From a candidate division NC10 bacterium RIFCSPLOWO2_12_FULL_66_18 (GTDB taxonomy: Bacteria; Methylomirabilota; Methylomirabilia; Methylomirabilales; 2-02-FULL-66-22), in contig METI01000148.1 in NCBI GenBank assembly GCA_001771285.1, forward strand, positions 5,611 to 48,963: a stretch of 43,353 nt of DNA, written 5' to 3'. How positions within the stretch are numbered: the first letter of the stretch is position 1; each line of letters starts with the position of its first letter. The notes beneath the pieces are model-generated. The model searched no databases and had not been told where the DNA came from. It worked only from the letters and a program-made list of their open reading frames with translations. Shown in pieces: positions 8,176 to 15,071 of this stretch. The position numbers were made by a program, and so were the translations under genes.

Positions 8176-8580
8176 TCAGGCCGGCGGCGTGCGCCGATCT
8201 ATGATCAGGCGCACCATGTTGAGCAGGCGTTCCCCGGCCATGCTCTTGATGGCGGTAATCTCGGCCCCGGCCTGGAACGCCTTTTCGTTCAGCTTGGTGC
8301 TCTGCGTCGCCGTCAGGATGATCACCGGAATCTTCTTGAGCTCCTCATCCTGCTTCAGTTTCTCGCAGACGGCGAACCCGTCCATGCCAGGCATTTCGAC
8401 GTCGAGGAGGATGAGGTCGGGTTTGTGCTGCTTGGCCTGCGCCAGGCCCTCGGCCCCGGTGGGCGCCGCCAGCACCCGGTAGCCCTGCTTCTGGAGCATG
8501 GCCTGCTGGAGGGTGATGAAGAACGGCTGATCGTCGATGATCAGGACGGTCTTCTGTGGTTTCGCCGTCGGGATCGCCAT
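8176..8580 (-). CDS. Single-domain response regulator (receiver)
   Basis: The 134 residues form one receiver domain. V-L-I-I-D-D-Q holds the acidic pocket, L-I-L-L-D-V-E-M-P-G-M-D-G the phospho-acceptor Asp (about 63), I-L-T-A-T the Thr switch, and A-I-K-S-M the conserved Lys. The ATG at 8580 is preceded by GAGAGGAG at a suitable distance; the longer frame upstream is proline-rich and not protein-like. No kinase or output domain is nearby. It resembles CheY-like or PilG/PilH-type regulators, and the pilin operon in the same window makes motility control conceivable, but this is only inference. Confidence 0.85.
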   Translation of the reverse strand: MAIPTAKPQKTVLIIDDQPFFITLQQAMLQKQGYRVLAAPTGAEGLAQAKQHKPDLILLDVEMPGMDGFAVCEKLKQDEELKKIPVIILTATQSTKLNEKAFQAGAEITAIKSMAGERLLNMVRLIIDRRTPPA

Positions 8581-8651
8581 GCCTTCTGCTCCTCTCCCGC
8601 CCGGGGGGCCAGGTGGGGTCCCCGGGGCGCCGCAGCCAGATCTGTTCTCTT

Positions 8652-8679
8652 CCAGACCTGCGGGTGCTCGCAGGTCTGG
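8652..8679 (-). terminator. Strong hairpin between glycosyltransferase and receiver genes
   Basis: Perfect 11 bp inverted repeat CCAGACCTGCG / CGCAGGTCTGG around a 6-base loop, just past the glycosyltransferase stop (8687). The following minus-strand bases are A-rich rather than T-rich, so this is a transcript-end or stabilising hairpin without the classical U tract. Confidence 0.5.
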
Positions 8680-8686
8680 GCAATCC

Positions 8687-9766
8687 TCATGGCAGGTAGG
8701 CTCGGAGGATCCCGGCGGCCACCTCCGCGCCATTCGTCGGCAGGTCGTGCCATATCCGGGGCCGGCGGAGCAACTCGTCCAGGTGGTCTCCCCAATTTCC
8801 CGCGAGCAGGTCCTGGGTTCCGATGAACGCGGAGACCCCGAACCGTTCCAGCCCGGCCACCAGTGCCGCGTACTCCGCGAACTCGCCCCGGGGCGTGTAC
8901 AGCAGGGGCGTCCGGTTCGCCAGGCAGTCCGAGACGATCCCGTACCCGGGCTTCGTGATCACGGCGTCCGCCTGCGCCACCAGCTCCTCGTACTTGAGCC
9001 CGTCCATGGTCACCACGCGGACGTTCCGGAGCGGGCGGGGTGTCGGCTGCGTCGCAAGGAAGCAGTAGTCCCCGAGCCTCTCCACGCGATCGAAGTCAAT
9101 CCCTCGGATCTCGAAGCCGCCGAAGGAGAGCAGGATCACCGGTCGGGAGCCGTCCAGGCCCAGCATCCGCCGGACCTCCTCCCGCGGATGCTGTGCGCGT
9201 CGGGCGACCATGGCGATGTCCCGGATGCTCTTGAAGGCGTCGCACGGACCGTGGAAGGGCAGGCGCAAGAACAGATCGGCCCGGCCATAGGCCTCCCGGA
9301 TCGCGTCGAGGATGGGCGAATGCTCCGGGAAGGCGCGGACGTAATCGGCATAGATCCAGTCCCAGGAGAAGTTGCTGATGCCGACGCCCGGCAGGCCGGC
9401 CCGCTGCGCCACCAGGAACGCGGCCGGCGGGATGTCGGCCACGACCAGGTCCACGCGATCGCGGCGCAGGATCTCGGCCTCCTCCTGGATGACGGCCGGT
9501 TGCTCTTCCAGGAGCCGCGCGTAGGCCGCCAGCGTCGCGGCCGGGTCCAGGCGGATGGAGTCAAACTGGATGACGCCCACATCGAGGGCGCGGGGCCGGA
9601 TTCGAAATTCGGAAGAGAGATTCAGGCGAAGTAGCCACTCCGGCGCCATCGTGATGAAGGTGAGCCGCAGGCCGGGCACCTGTTCGGCCAGCGCCGAGGC
9701 GACGGCCGCCATCCGCGTGGCATGCCCGAACCCGTGGCCGGTGATGTAGAAGGCGACGTGTGGCAT
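8687..9766 (-). CDS. Glycosyltransferase, GT-B fold (MGDG synthase / UDP-glycosyltransferase-like)
   Basis: The product has 359 residues from the ATG at 9766. The N-terminus M-P-H-V-A-F-Y-I-T-G-H-G-F-G-H-A-T-R is the glycine/histidine loop of GT-B enzymes of the GT28/GT1 type. The C-terminal half has I-T-K-P-G-Y-G-I-V-S-D-C, the nucleotide-sugar binding region with a G-Y-G turn. The family includes lipid, peptidoglycan and macrolide glycosyltransferases and the N-terminal part of L-arabinokinase-like proteins; acceptor and donor are unknown. A -10-like TATACT lies about 20 bases upstream of the start, so the leader would be very short. It is probably a peripheral inner-membrane or cytoplasmic enzyme. 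Confidence 0.75.
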   Translation of the reverse strand: MPHVAFYITGHGFGHATRMAAVASALAEQVPGLRLTFITMAPEWLLRLNLSSEFRIRPRALDVGVIQFDSIRLDPAATLAAYARLLEEQPAVIQEEAEILRRDRVDLVVADIPPAAFLVAQRAGLPGVGISNFSWDWIYADYVRAFPEHSPILDAIREAYGRADLFLRLPFHGPCDAFKSIRDIAMVARRAQHPREEVRRMLGLDGSRPVILLSFGGFEIRGIDFDRVERLGDYCFLATQPTPRPLRNVRVVTMDGLKYEELVAQADAVITKPGYGIVSDCLANRTPLLYTPRGEFAEYAALVAGLERFGVSAFIGTQDLLAGNWGDHLDELLRRPRIWHDLPTNGAEVAAGILRAYLP

Positions 9767-9787
9767 GATGTGCCCGAAACCCGGCTC

Positions 9788-9815
9788 AGTATAGTGAAAC
9801 CGGTCAACAATGCAA
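9788..9815 (-). promoter_or_regulatory. Putative promoter of the glycosyltransferase gene
   Basis: Minus strand TTGCAT (9815-9810), 16-base spacer, TATACT (9793-9788). The -10 is strong and the -35 weak (3 of 6). Transcription would begin near 9781, giving a 5' leader of about 15 bases before the ATG at 9766. Confidence 0.45.
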
Positions 9816-9947
9816 GGCATTTGCCTGCCGGGTGCCGAGGGAGAGAACACGCAGGAACGGGCGCCCAGCCATGAGTCGCACTTCCTTCGCCGATCCGATT
9901 GCGCACCGCAGGCATCCTCCCTGCACCTTGAAGCAGAGAGGTTGGAG

Positions 9948-10010
9948 CTGAAGGCTGACCGCTGATGGCTGATGGCTTGTCAAGATGGCTGATCGCTGAC
10001 GGCTGAAGGA
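9948..10010. repeat. Intergenic tandem word repeat, GGCTGA type
   Basis: At least seven copies of the word GCTGA, mostly as GGCTGA with spacers AT, AC, AAG or CC, lie between the J-domain gene and the glycosyltransferase. No coding potential. It is the same kind of repeat, with the same word, as the short one at 18367. Confidence 0.7.
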
Positions 10011-10023
10011 TTCTCAGGCTGGA

Positions 10024-10476
10024 TCAGCGATGTTTGCTCTGCAGGATCTCGTAGGCCTGCTGGATGGCCAGGAGCTTCCCGTGGGCCAGTTCCTGGAATT
10101 CCCGGCCCAGGTGGGCGACCTTGTCGGGGTGGTACCGGGCCACGGCGCGCCTGTAGGCGGCCTTGATCTCTTCCGGGGAGGCCTGGGGGGACACATCCAG
10201 GAGGGTGTACGGATCCATCTGGTTGAAGTCCGCAGTCAGGTCCTCGGGGTGGGGCGTGCTCCCGCGGCGCCTCCATGGTCCCCCCATCTGTCCGCGGAAG
10301 ACATCCCAGGGGGACTGCCCCCGCTGCCGGGCGATCAGGACCCAGGCAACAATGCCCAGGACGATGAGGTCATCCAGCCACCCCAGCCCCGGGATGAAAT
10401 CGGGCACGAGATCCACCGGGCTGACGAGGTAGAGGAGAGCGGCCAGGATCGGAAAGATGCGTCTTAGGACGAGCAT
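10024..10476 (-). CDS. DUF1232 membrane domain fused to a J domain
   Basis: The product has 150 residues. Residues 1-50 match DUF1232 (YkvA-like): Y-L-V-S-P-V-D-L-V-P-D-F-I-P-G-L-G-W-L-D-D, then a hydrophobic helix V-L-G-I-V-A-W-V-L. A short basic linker leads to a complete J domain at the C-terminus (about 89-150) with the essential H-P-D at 116-118 in A-R-Y-H-P-D-K. J domains stimulate the ATPase of DnaK, so this protein would tether Hsp70 activity to the membrane. No Gly/Phe-rich or zinc region follows, so it is not a full DnaJ. DUF1232-J fusions exist in several phyla; a client is not known to me. Confidence 0.85.
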   Translation of the reverse strand: MLVLRRIFPILAALLYLVSPVDLVPDFIPGLGWLDDLIVLGIVAWVLIARQRGQSPWDVFRGQMGGPWRRRGSTPHPEDLTADFNQMDPYTLLDVSPQASPEEIKAAYRRAVARYHPDKVAHLGREFQELAHGKLLAIQQAYEILQSKHR

Positions 10477-10529
10477 CTGGATAGCCTACCCTCGTCCATG
10501 TGGGTCACGTCTGGATTTCAGAGGCGGCA

Positions 10530-10913
10530 TCATGGATTGCCGCCGGTTCCCCCAACAGGAAGGTAACGGACACGATGCCTGGATTCCTCAACCGTGAGGA
10601 CCGCCCCTTTCTCCAGGGCAACTGCCGAGTCGGCGAGTACGGCTGCAAGGCGGTCGATGACATGGGGGGTTCGAGTATTATGGAGGCGGAAGACGATGAC
10701 ACTCACGTTCTTCCCTTGAGAAAGAGCCGCGATCTCCCCGAAATCAAGGTCAAAGGTCAGGATGGTTCGCGCTTCGGTGATGGCTTTTGCGAAGATCTCC
10801 CCGTTCGGCATCCGATGCAATCGCTGGTCCCGCAGGTGGATTGCATCGTGGCCCTGGCGGCGCAGCCACTCAACGACGCGAACATCCACCCCCATGTCGG
10901 CAAGAAACCGCAT
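10530..10913 (-). CDS. DUF5615 PIN-like protein, probable toxin
   Basis: The product has 127 residues. F-L-A-D-M-G-V-D near the N-terminus, L-R-R-Q-G-H-D-A-I-H-L-R-D, then I-L-T-F-D-L-D-F-G are the acidic positions typical of DUF5615 (Mut7-C/PIN-like) proteins. The first Asp and the D-x-D pair would bind metal in a nuclease fold. It lies 10 bases after a DUF433 gene, the standard partner, so the two form a type II toxin-antitoxin-like module. RNase activity of this family is predicted from the fold; nothing here proves it. Confidence 0.8.
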   Translation of the reverse strand: MRFLADMGVDVRVVEWLRRQGHDAIHLRDQRLHRMPNGEIFAKAITEARTILTFDLDFGEIAALSQGKNVSVIVFRLHNTRTPHVIDRLAAVLADSAVALEKGAVLTVEESRHRVRYLPVGGTGGNP

Positions 10914-10923
10914 GCTGCCCCCC

Positions 10924-11139
10924 TTACGAGGTAATTACCTGTTCCTGCGTCAGCCAGGCGGCATATTCAATGGCCTGCTGAATATCCGCTCGCTCAAGGT
11001 CAGGATATCCCCCAAGGATCTCTTCGAATGAAGCGCCGTGAGCGATCTGCCCCACGATCACGGAAACAGGGATCCGCATCCCGCGAATACATGCGCGCCC
11101 CCCCATGATCTGTGGATCAAACGTGATCCGGTCGAACAT
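10924..11139 (-). CDS. DUF433 protein, probable antitoxin
   Basis: The product has 71 residues. The N-terminus R-I-T-F-D-P-Q-I-M-G-G-R-A-C-I-R-G-M-R-I-P-V with E-I-L-G-G-Y-P-D-L-E-R-A-D-I-Q-Q-A-I-E-Y-A is the complete DUF433 pattern, a small winged-HTH-like fold. It precedes the DUF5615 gene in the usual antitoxin-toxin order. A good Shine-Dalgarno (AGGGAGG) lies about nine bases upstream. It probably neutralises the partner and represses the promoter, by analogy with other type II modules. Confidence 0.82.
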   Translation of the reverse strand: MFDRITFDPQIMGGRACIRGMRIPVSVIVGQIAHGASFEEILGGYPDLERADIQQAIEYAAWLTQEQVITS

Positions 11140-11823
11140 CTATTTTCCCTCCCTTCCATCATTCAGACAGACAGCCTGGATCCGGCTGCTGCTTTCCGCC
11201 TCTCCTCTGTTCGGATCATCTGTGGCTCAAGGAGAAGGGGTTTTGCAAGGCTTCAGCCCTCCGACGTAGAGCCCACGCCACCGGGATTGACGAATCGGAG
11301 GTACCCGAGCAGGTTCGAGAGGATAACCCCTATGACCAGCATGCCGGTAACCTACCACCTACCCTCATCCATTCTTGTACCACATTTCGGCCTGTCGCTC
11401 AAAGGTCGTCAATGCGCCCAAAGATTTCACTGCCAAGCTCGCCGAGGCCCACCAAGCGTTGACAGACCAAGCCCGCGTCCCCGACCGGAAAGATCCAGCC
11501 GATCTTGAGATCTGTTGCTTCGGATGACCCGGAACATCAGGAGAGGTCCTTCGGGTCCTTGGCCGCTCAAATCCAATCGGATCGGGGCTAACTGACCAGG
11601 CGGAGTTGCGGATTCACCAGGCGGGAGCGCCGTGGAGCCAAGGTGTCAACATGGACATAGACGGGGGGTCGGCCAGGTTTTCGATTCGCCTCAGCGAGAA
11701 AAAGGTACCGGACACCTTTTGGCTTCCAAGTGCTTGAATGTGCGGAGGCACGGGGAGGATTCCGCGTCGCCAGCGGCATGGCCACCCGCAGCACGGGGCT
11801 GAGGAGCTCCGCTGCAACCGGGT
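11140..11823. other. Non-coding stretch between two toxin-antitoxin pairs
   Basis: Nearly 700 bases without a convincing gene. At about 11398-11526 a plus-strand frame reads K-V-V-N-A-P-K-D-F-T-A-K-L-A-E-A-H-Q-A-L-T and ends in TGA. It looks protein-like but has no start or recognised family, so it may be a gene fragment. A REP-like palindrome lies at 11699-11720. The rest resembles a graveyard of accessory DNA. Confidence 0.45.
11699..11720. repeat. REP-like palindrome containing GGTACCGGACACC
   Basis: AAAAGGT (11700-11706) and ACCTTTT (11714-11720) form a perfect 7 bp stem. The core GGTACCGGACACC occurs again, inverted and with one junction shared, at 12616-12648. Motifs of this sort are known to me from repeats mobilised by RAYT (TnpA-REP) transposases; no such gene is in the window. 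Confidence 0.6.
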
Positions 11824-12033
11824 TTAGGCCCTACGGGACTCCTGGTACTTTCCAATCAATTCCCGTATCGCCGGGAGCAGCTCTCTGGGGACCTCAATGA
11901 CGGTTTGAGTCGAATCCTCGAAAGCGGCCTCGTCCTCAGCAACCGCCTCCTCTTCGGTCTGCTGCTCGTAATGTGCAAGCACCCGGCGCACCCGCTCTTC
12001 GTCCCAACCTGGTGGAAATTTGCTCTGTTTCAT
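11824..12033 (-). CDS. Probable antitoxin partner of a DUF4258-like toxin
   Basis: The product has 69 residues. M-K-Q-S-K-F-P-P-G-W-D-E-E-R-V-R-R-V-L-A-H-Y-E then an acidic middle (E-E-E-A-V-A-E-D-E-A-A-F-E-D) and V-P-R-E-L-L-P-A-I-R-E-L-I. Short proteins with this F-P-P-G-W-D-E-x-R-V-x-x-V-L start recur beside DUF4258 or BrnT-like toxins. The start codon overlaps the upstream gene's stop (ATGA at 12030-12033). The acidic character and toxin-first order resemble BrnT/BrnA-type modules. DNA binding cannot be judged from sequence. Confidence 0.68.
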   Translation of the reverse strand: MKQSKFPPGWDEERVRRVLAHYEQQTEEEAVAEDEAAFEDSTQTVIEVPRELLPAIRELIGKYQESRRA

Positions 12034-12317
12034 CTCTTTCCTCTCCGGCGGAGGCGCCTCCGATACGCGGTCAGTGCCTTTCCATGCAGTTCATAGGCTG
12101 TGATAACGAAAACACTATCCGGCTCGGGGTCGGGAACATAGATGACGCGCAGATGGCGTCCTGCTCGCGTCCTGCCAATCGCTACCCGGGATCCTTCCCG
12201 ACCCGGACGATCCTCCCCCGGGTTTGCGAGCACATCAGCTACTTCATCCTCGTCGACACTGTGCCTGTATGTATGGGGAACCCCAGTTTTCGGGTCGAGA
12301 TAAAAGCGGATGTTCAT
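12030..12317 (-). CDS. DUF4258/BrnT-like toxin
   Basis: The product has 95 residues. F-Y-L-D-P-K-T-G-V-P-H-T-Y-R-H-S-V-D-E-D-E-V-x-D-V-L, then G-R-T-R-A-G-R-H-L-R-V-I-Y-V-P and S-V-F-V-I-T-A-Y-E-L, follow the DUF4258/RelE-like layout of an N-terminal helix and a beta-sheet ending in V-I-T-A-Y. A strongly basic tail (R-R-R-L-R-R-R-G-K-R) suits RNA binding. It is translationally coupled to the downstream antitoxin-like gene. Ribosome-associated mRNA cleavage is known for the wider fold; it is inferred here. Confidence 0.7.
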   Translation of the reverse strand: MNIRFYLDPKTGVPHTYRHSVDEDEVADVLANPGEDRPGREGSRVAIGRTRAGRHLRVIYVPDPEPDSVFVITAYELHGKALTAYRRRLRRRGKR

Positions 12318-13012
12318 GTGCCCACATCATATCACAGCAGCCACCGAGGCCTAACGGGGCGGCGGCTGAGCCGCAGGAAGGCCCGCTCAAATCGGTACCG
12401 GGCTCCATTCACGTCGCAAGTGCTTCATTCTCCCAGGCCATGCTAACGCTTTTTGCCCAATTCCAGCGGGGCCTCGGTGGTCGCCCACGTCCGGCGTCCC
12501 CCGGGTGGGTGGAGCCGTCCGGCGCGGGGCCTCGCCACTTCATAATCTTCCTGCCCAGAGTCCCCCTGGCGAAGAATCGAATATCGGTCCCAAGGAAATC
12601 AGGCAATTACCTCTCGAAAGGTGTCCGGTACCCTTCTCGGTACCTTTCTCGCAAGAATTTGGGCTTTTGGGGCTGCCGGGCCCCACGAGCCGTCGCCGGC
12701 CGGCCGAAGCCCCGGCGAAGGCGCCCACTCGACGGGAGCCTAGCTCAGGCGCCCCGGGGGCGTCAAGCCGAACCCCGGTCCAAACCCGAAACCCGGTTGC
12801 GGCCGGCCGGGGTGGCGAGCGCGGAGGGGAGACATGGACGGAGCATAGGACCAGGGCGAAGCTGGACGCACGGCTCCTCTCAGAGCCTGAAGGGGCGCCC
12901 CGGAAGGTACCAACTCTCCATCCGGAGTGGCACTGTTCGCCTATGCGGCGACGACCCGTAGCAGAGATAACGGCAATGGGTACCCCGCCGGGGGGCCATG
13001 GGCCTGCACGGG
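12318..13012. other. Accessory DNA without genes: REP palindrome and IS remnant flank
   Basis: About 700 bases with no believable gene. It begins with GCCTAAC (12351), which matches the consensus of an integron attC end (RYYYAAC), followed by GGCGGCTGAGCCGC, but no matching right end was found. A REP-like palindrome lies at 12616-12648. The right part (about 12830-13012) may be the outer flank of the decayed insertion sequence whose coding remnant starts at 13013. Confidence 0.45.
12616..12648. repeat. REP-like palindrome, second copy of the GGTGTCCGGTACC motif
   Basis: GAAAGGT (12616-12622) pairs with ACCTTTC (12642-12648), enclosing GTCCGGTACC and a further GGTACC. The core GGTGTCCGGTACC is the reverse complement of the 11699 copy, so the two copies face each other about 0.9 kb apart, around the DUF4258-like pair. 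Confidence 0.6.
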
Positions 13013-13093
13013 TCAGAGGGCGAGGTGGGTCAGGATCTTCTCAATGACCTCGGGCTGCTCGATGCAGGCGATGATCCGCATTGGGCCGCCACC
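13013..13093 (-). pseudogene. C-terminal scrap of an IS91-type transposase
   Basis: The minus-strand frame ending at 13013 encodes G-G-G-P-M-R-I-I-A-C-I-E-Q-P-E-V-I-E-K-I and then L-T-H-L. This is very like the conserved end of IS91-family transposases, where a C-P-R-C-G-G zinc pair precedes M-R-I-I-A-F-I. The zinc cysteines and everything upstream are gone. It marks an old insertion between the toxin-antitoxin region and the DapF-like gene. Confidence 0.6.
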
Positions 13094-13210
13094 GAGGCCC
13101 AGTGCCTGGCCGAGCAGCGTGTGTACAACTTTCAGAACCGCGGCGCGATCCCCGTAGTGGTGGCCACATCGGTTGCGTAGCACGGCGGATTCCGCGCAGA
13201 CGAATCGAGA

Positions 13211-13239
13211 TTGACGGAGTCCCCCTTCTTCGCTAGGAT
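13211..13239 (+). promoter_or_regulatory. Sigma-70 promoter of the DapF-like gene, apparently leaderless
   Basis: TTGACG (13211-13216), 17-base spacer, TAGGAT (13234-13239). Only seven bases separate the -10 from the ATG at 13247, so transcription should begin at or next to the start codon. No Shine-Dalgarno is present before that ATG. Confidence 0.7.
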
Positions 13240-13246
13240 TCACTTC

Positions 13247-14122
13247 ATGGGAACCCGACTGCAGAGAGATCAGTTCGTCAAGTCACACGCGCTGGGCAAC
13301 GACTACATCGTTCTGGACGAAGCACAGCTCTCCCGGCCCCTGACGCCGGGGGCGGTGCGCCGGATCTGCGACAACCACTACGGGATCGGGTCGGATGGCA
13401 TCCTGCTCCTGACGGCGGGGGTGGGGGCCGACTTCGGCGTCCGCATCTTCAACCCGGACGGCGGCGAGGCGGAGAAGAGCGGCAACGGCCTGCGCATCCT
13501 GGCCAAGTTCCTGTACGACCACGGCTACACGGACAAGCCCGATTTCACGGTGTCCACGCCCGGCGGGCGGGTGCGGGCCCGGCTGTCTCTCGAGGACGGC
13601 CGGGTGTCCGCCATCACCGCGGACATGGGCCGGGCCACGTTCGTGAGTTCCGAAATCCCGGTAGCGGGTCCCCGCCGCGAGGTGGTGAAGGAGACGCTGG
13701 AGGTAGCGGGCCGGCAGTTCACGGTGACGGCCGTGTCGATCGGCAATCCGCACTGCGTGATCTTCGCGGAGAGCCTGGACGAGGACGAGGTCCGCCGTCT
13801 GGGGCCGGCCATCGAACATCACCCCAGCTTCCCCAACCGGATCAACGTTCAGTTCGCCAAGGTGCTAGGGCGGGACCGCGTCTCCATCCTCATCTGGGAG
13901 CGGGGAGCCGGCTACACCCTCGCCTCGGGGACCAGTTCCTGCGCAGTGGCATCGGTCTGCGTCAAGAACGGGCTGACGGACCGCCGGGTGACGATCGAGA
14001 GCCCCGGGGGAGAGCTCAGGGTCAGCGTGGGCGAGAGCTGGGATCTGACCCTGACGGGTCCGGCCTCGGAAATCTGCGCGGGCGCTTTGAGTCAGGACTT
14101 GCTGCGGAGTCTTTCAGCGTGA
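13247..14122 (+). CDS. DapF-fold protein lacking both catalytic cysteines
   Basis: The product has 291 residues with the diaminopimelate epimerase layout: F-V-K-S-H-A-L-G-N-D-Y-I-V-L-D, N-H-Y-G-I-G-S-D-G, F-N-P-D-G-G-E-A-E, I-G-N-P-H-C-V, and E-R-G-A-G-Y-T-L-A-S-G-T. In true DapF the two catalytic cysteines sit in C-G-N-G-x-R and A-C-G-T/S-G. Here they read K-S-G-N-G-L-R and A-S-G-T-S-S-C, so both are Ser. Substrate-binding residues look conserved. A standard cofactor-free two-cysteine racemase mechanism is therefore unlikely, and the reaction is unknown. It overlaps the CitE-like gene by four bases (GTGA), suggesting a shared catabolic pathway rather than lysine synthesis. The start is the only in-frame ATG near the family N-terminus. 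Confidence 0.8.
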   Translation: MGTRLQRDQFVKSHALGNDYIVLDEAQLSRPLTPGAVRRICDNHYGIGSDGILLLTAGVGADFGVRIFNPDGGEAEKSGNGLRILAKFLYDHGYTDKPDFTVSTPGGRVRARLSLEDGRVSAITADMGRATFVSSEIPVAGPRREVVKETLEVAGRQFTVTAVSIGNPHCVIFAESLDEDEVRRLGPAIEHHPSFPNRINVQFAKVLGRDRVSILIWERGAGYTLASGTSSCAVASVCVKNGLTDRRVTIESPGGELRVSVGESWDLTLTGPASEICAGALSQDLLRSLSA

Positions 14123-15015
14123 CCCAGACAGGGGCGCGGCCAAACCTCCGGCGGAGCTTCCTGTTCGTCCCGGGGAGCGAGGAACGAAAGCTGGCCAAGG
14201 CACCGGCGCTAGGCGCGGACGCCGTAATCCTCGACCTGGAGGACGGCGTGGCCCCGGCGCGCAAGGGGGAGGCGCGCACCCTCATCCGGGCCTTCCTCCA
14301 GGCGCAGAACGGTCGGGCCATCGAGTGGCTCATCCGCGTGAACGGGTTCCACACCCCGTACTTCGAGGCGGACCTGGAGGCCAGCGTCCGCGCCGGTCCC
14401 GATGCCCTGGTCATCCCCAAGGTGGACTCGCCAGAACTCCTCCAGCTCGTCGATGGTCACCTGACCGGAGCCGAGCACGCCTCGGCGCTTCCCCCTGGCA
14501 GTCTCAAGCTCTTCGCCCTGATCGAAAGCGCCCGCGGTATCCTGAACGCCCCAGCCATCGCGACCGCCACGTCCCGGCTCGTGGGCCTGATCCTGGGCCA
14601 CGTGGACCTGTCCGTGGATCTCGGCATTCGCCCCGGGCGTGCTGGCGAGGGCATCGTGCAGCATGCCCGCTGCCAGCTTGTCATGGCCGCCCGAGCGGCA
14701 GGGATGGATGCCGTGGACACGATCTGCCTGAACCTGCAGGACCACGAGGGCCTTCGGGCCGAGGCGACCCAGGCTGCCGCATTGGGCTTCACCGGGAAGC
14801 TGGCCATCCACCCGGCCCAAGTTTCCATCATTCACGAGGCCTTCACCCCCTCTGCGGAACACGTGATGCGGGCGGAGCGGGTTCTGGAGACGTGGCGGCA
14901 GGCCGAGGCCGAGGGCCGCGGGGTCTGCACGCTGGATGGCGAGCTGATCGAGCGGCCGGTCGTGGAGGCGGAACGGCGCGTCCTTGAACGGGCCAGGCAG
15001 GCCGGAAAATTGTGA
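14119..15015 (+). CDS. HpcH/HpaI aldolase family, CitE-like CoA-ester lyase
   Basis: The product has 298 residues. R-R-S-F-L-F-V-P-G-S-E-E-R-K-L-A-K-A and A-V-I-L-D-L-E-D-G-V-A-P-A-R-K are the diagnostic start of CitE, malyl-CoA lyase and citramalyl-CoA lyase-like enzymes. Further on are I-P-K-V-D-S, A-L-I-E-S-A-R-G-I-L-N-A with the metal-binding Glu, and G-H-V-D-L-S-V-D-L-G. These TIM-barrel enzymes cleave or form (3S)-malyl-, citramalyl- or related CoA thioesters with Mg2+. The start is GTG overlapping the DapF-like stop. The substrate cannot be told from sequence; coupling to the DapF-like protein is the best clue. Confidence 0.85.
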   Translation: MTQTGARPNLRRSFLFVPGSEERKLAKAPALGADAVILDLEDGVAPARKGEARTLIRAFLQAQNGRAIEWLIRVNGFHTPYFEADLEASVRAGPDALVIPKVDSPELLQLVDGHLTGAEHASALPPGSLKLFALIESARGILNAPAIATATSRLVGLILGHVDLSVDLGIRPGRAGEGIVQHARCQLVMAARAAGMDAVDTICLNLQDHEGLRAEATQAAALGFTGKLAIHPAQVSIIHEAFTPSAEHVMRAERVLETWRQAEAEGRGVCTLDGELIERPVVEAERRVLERARQAGKL

Positions 15016-15071
15016 CTCGCGGTCGGGGGCACGATCGCGGCCGCCACGCGCCCCCTTGACGGGATAGGCTC

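Noticed and set aside
12351-12400. attC-like left end GCCTAAC with GGCGGCTGAGCCGC
   Set aside because: No complementary right box within 150 bases on either side.
12830-12990. Group II intron or IS end resembling structured RNA
   Set aside because: Some stems can be drawn, but no domain V consensus (AGC, GAAA loop) or reverse transcriptase is present.
15050-15071. TTGACGGGATAGG before the AAA+ gene as a promoter
   Set aside because: The -35-like and -10-like pieces are only a few bases apart; spacing is impossible.
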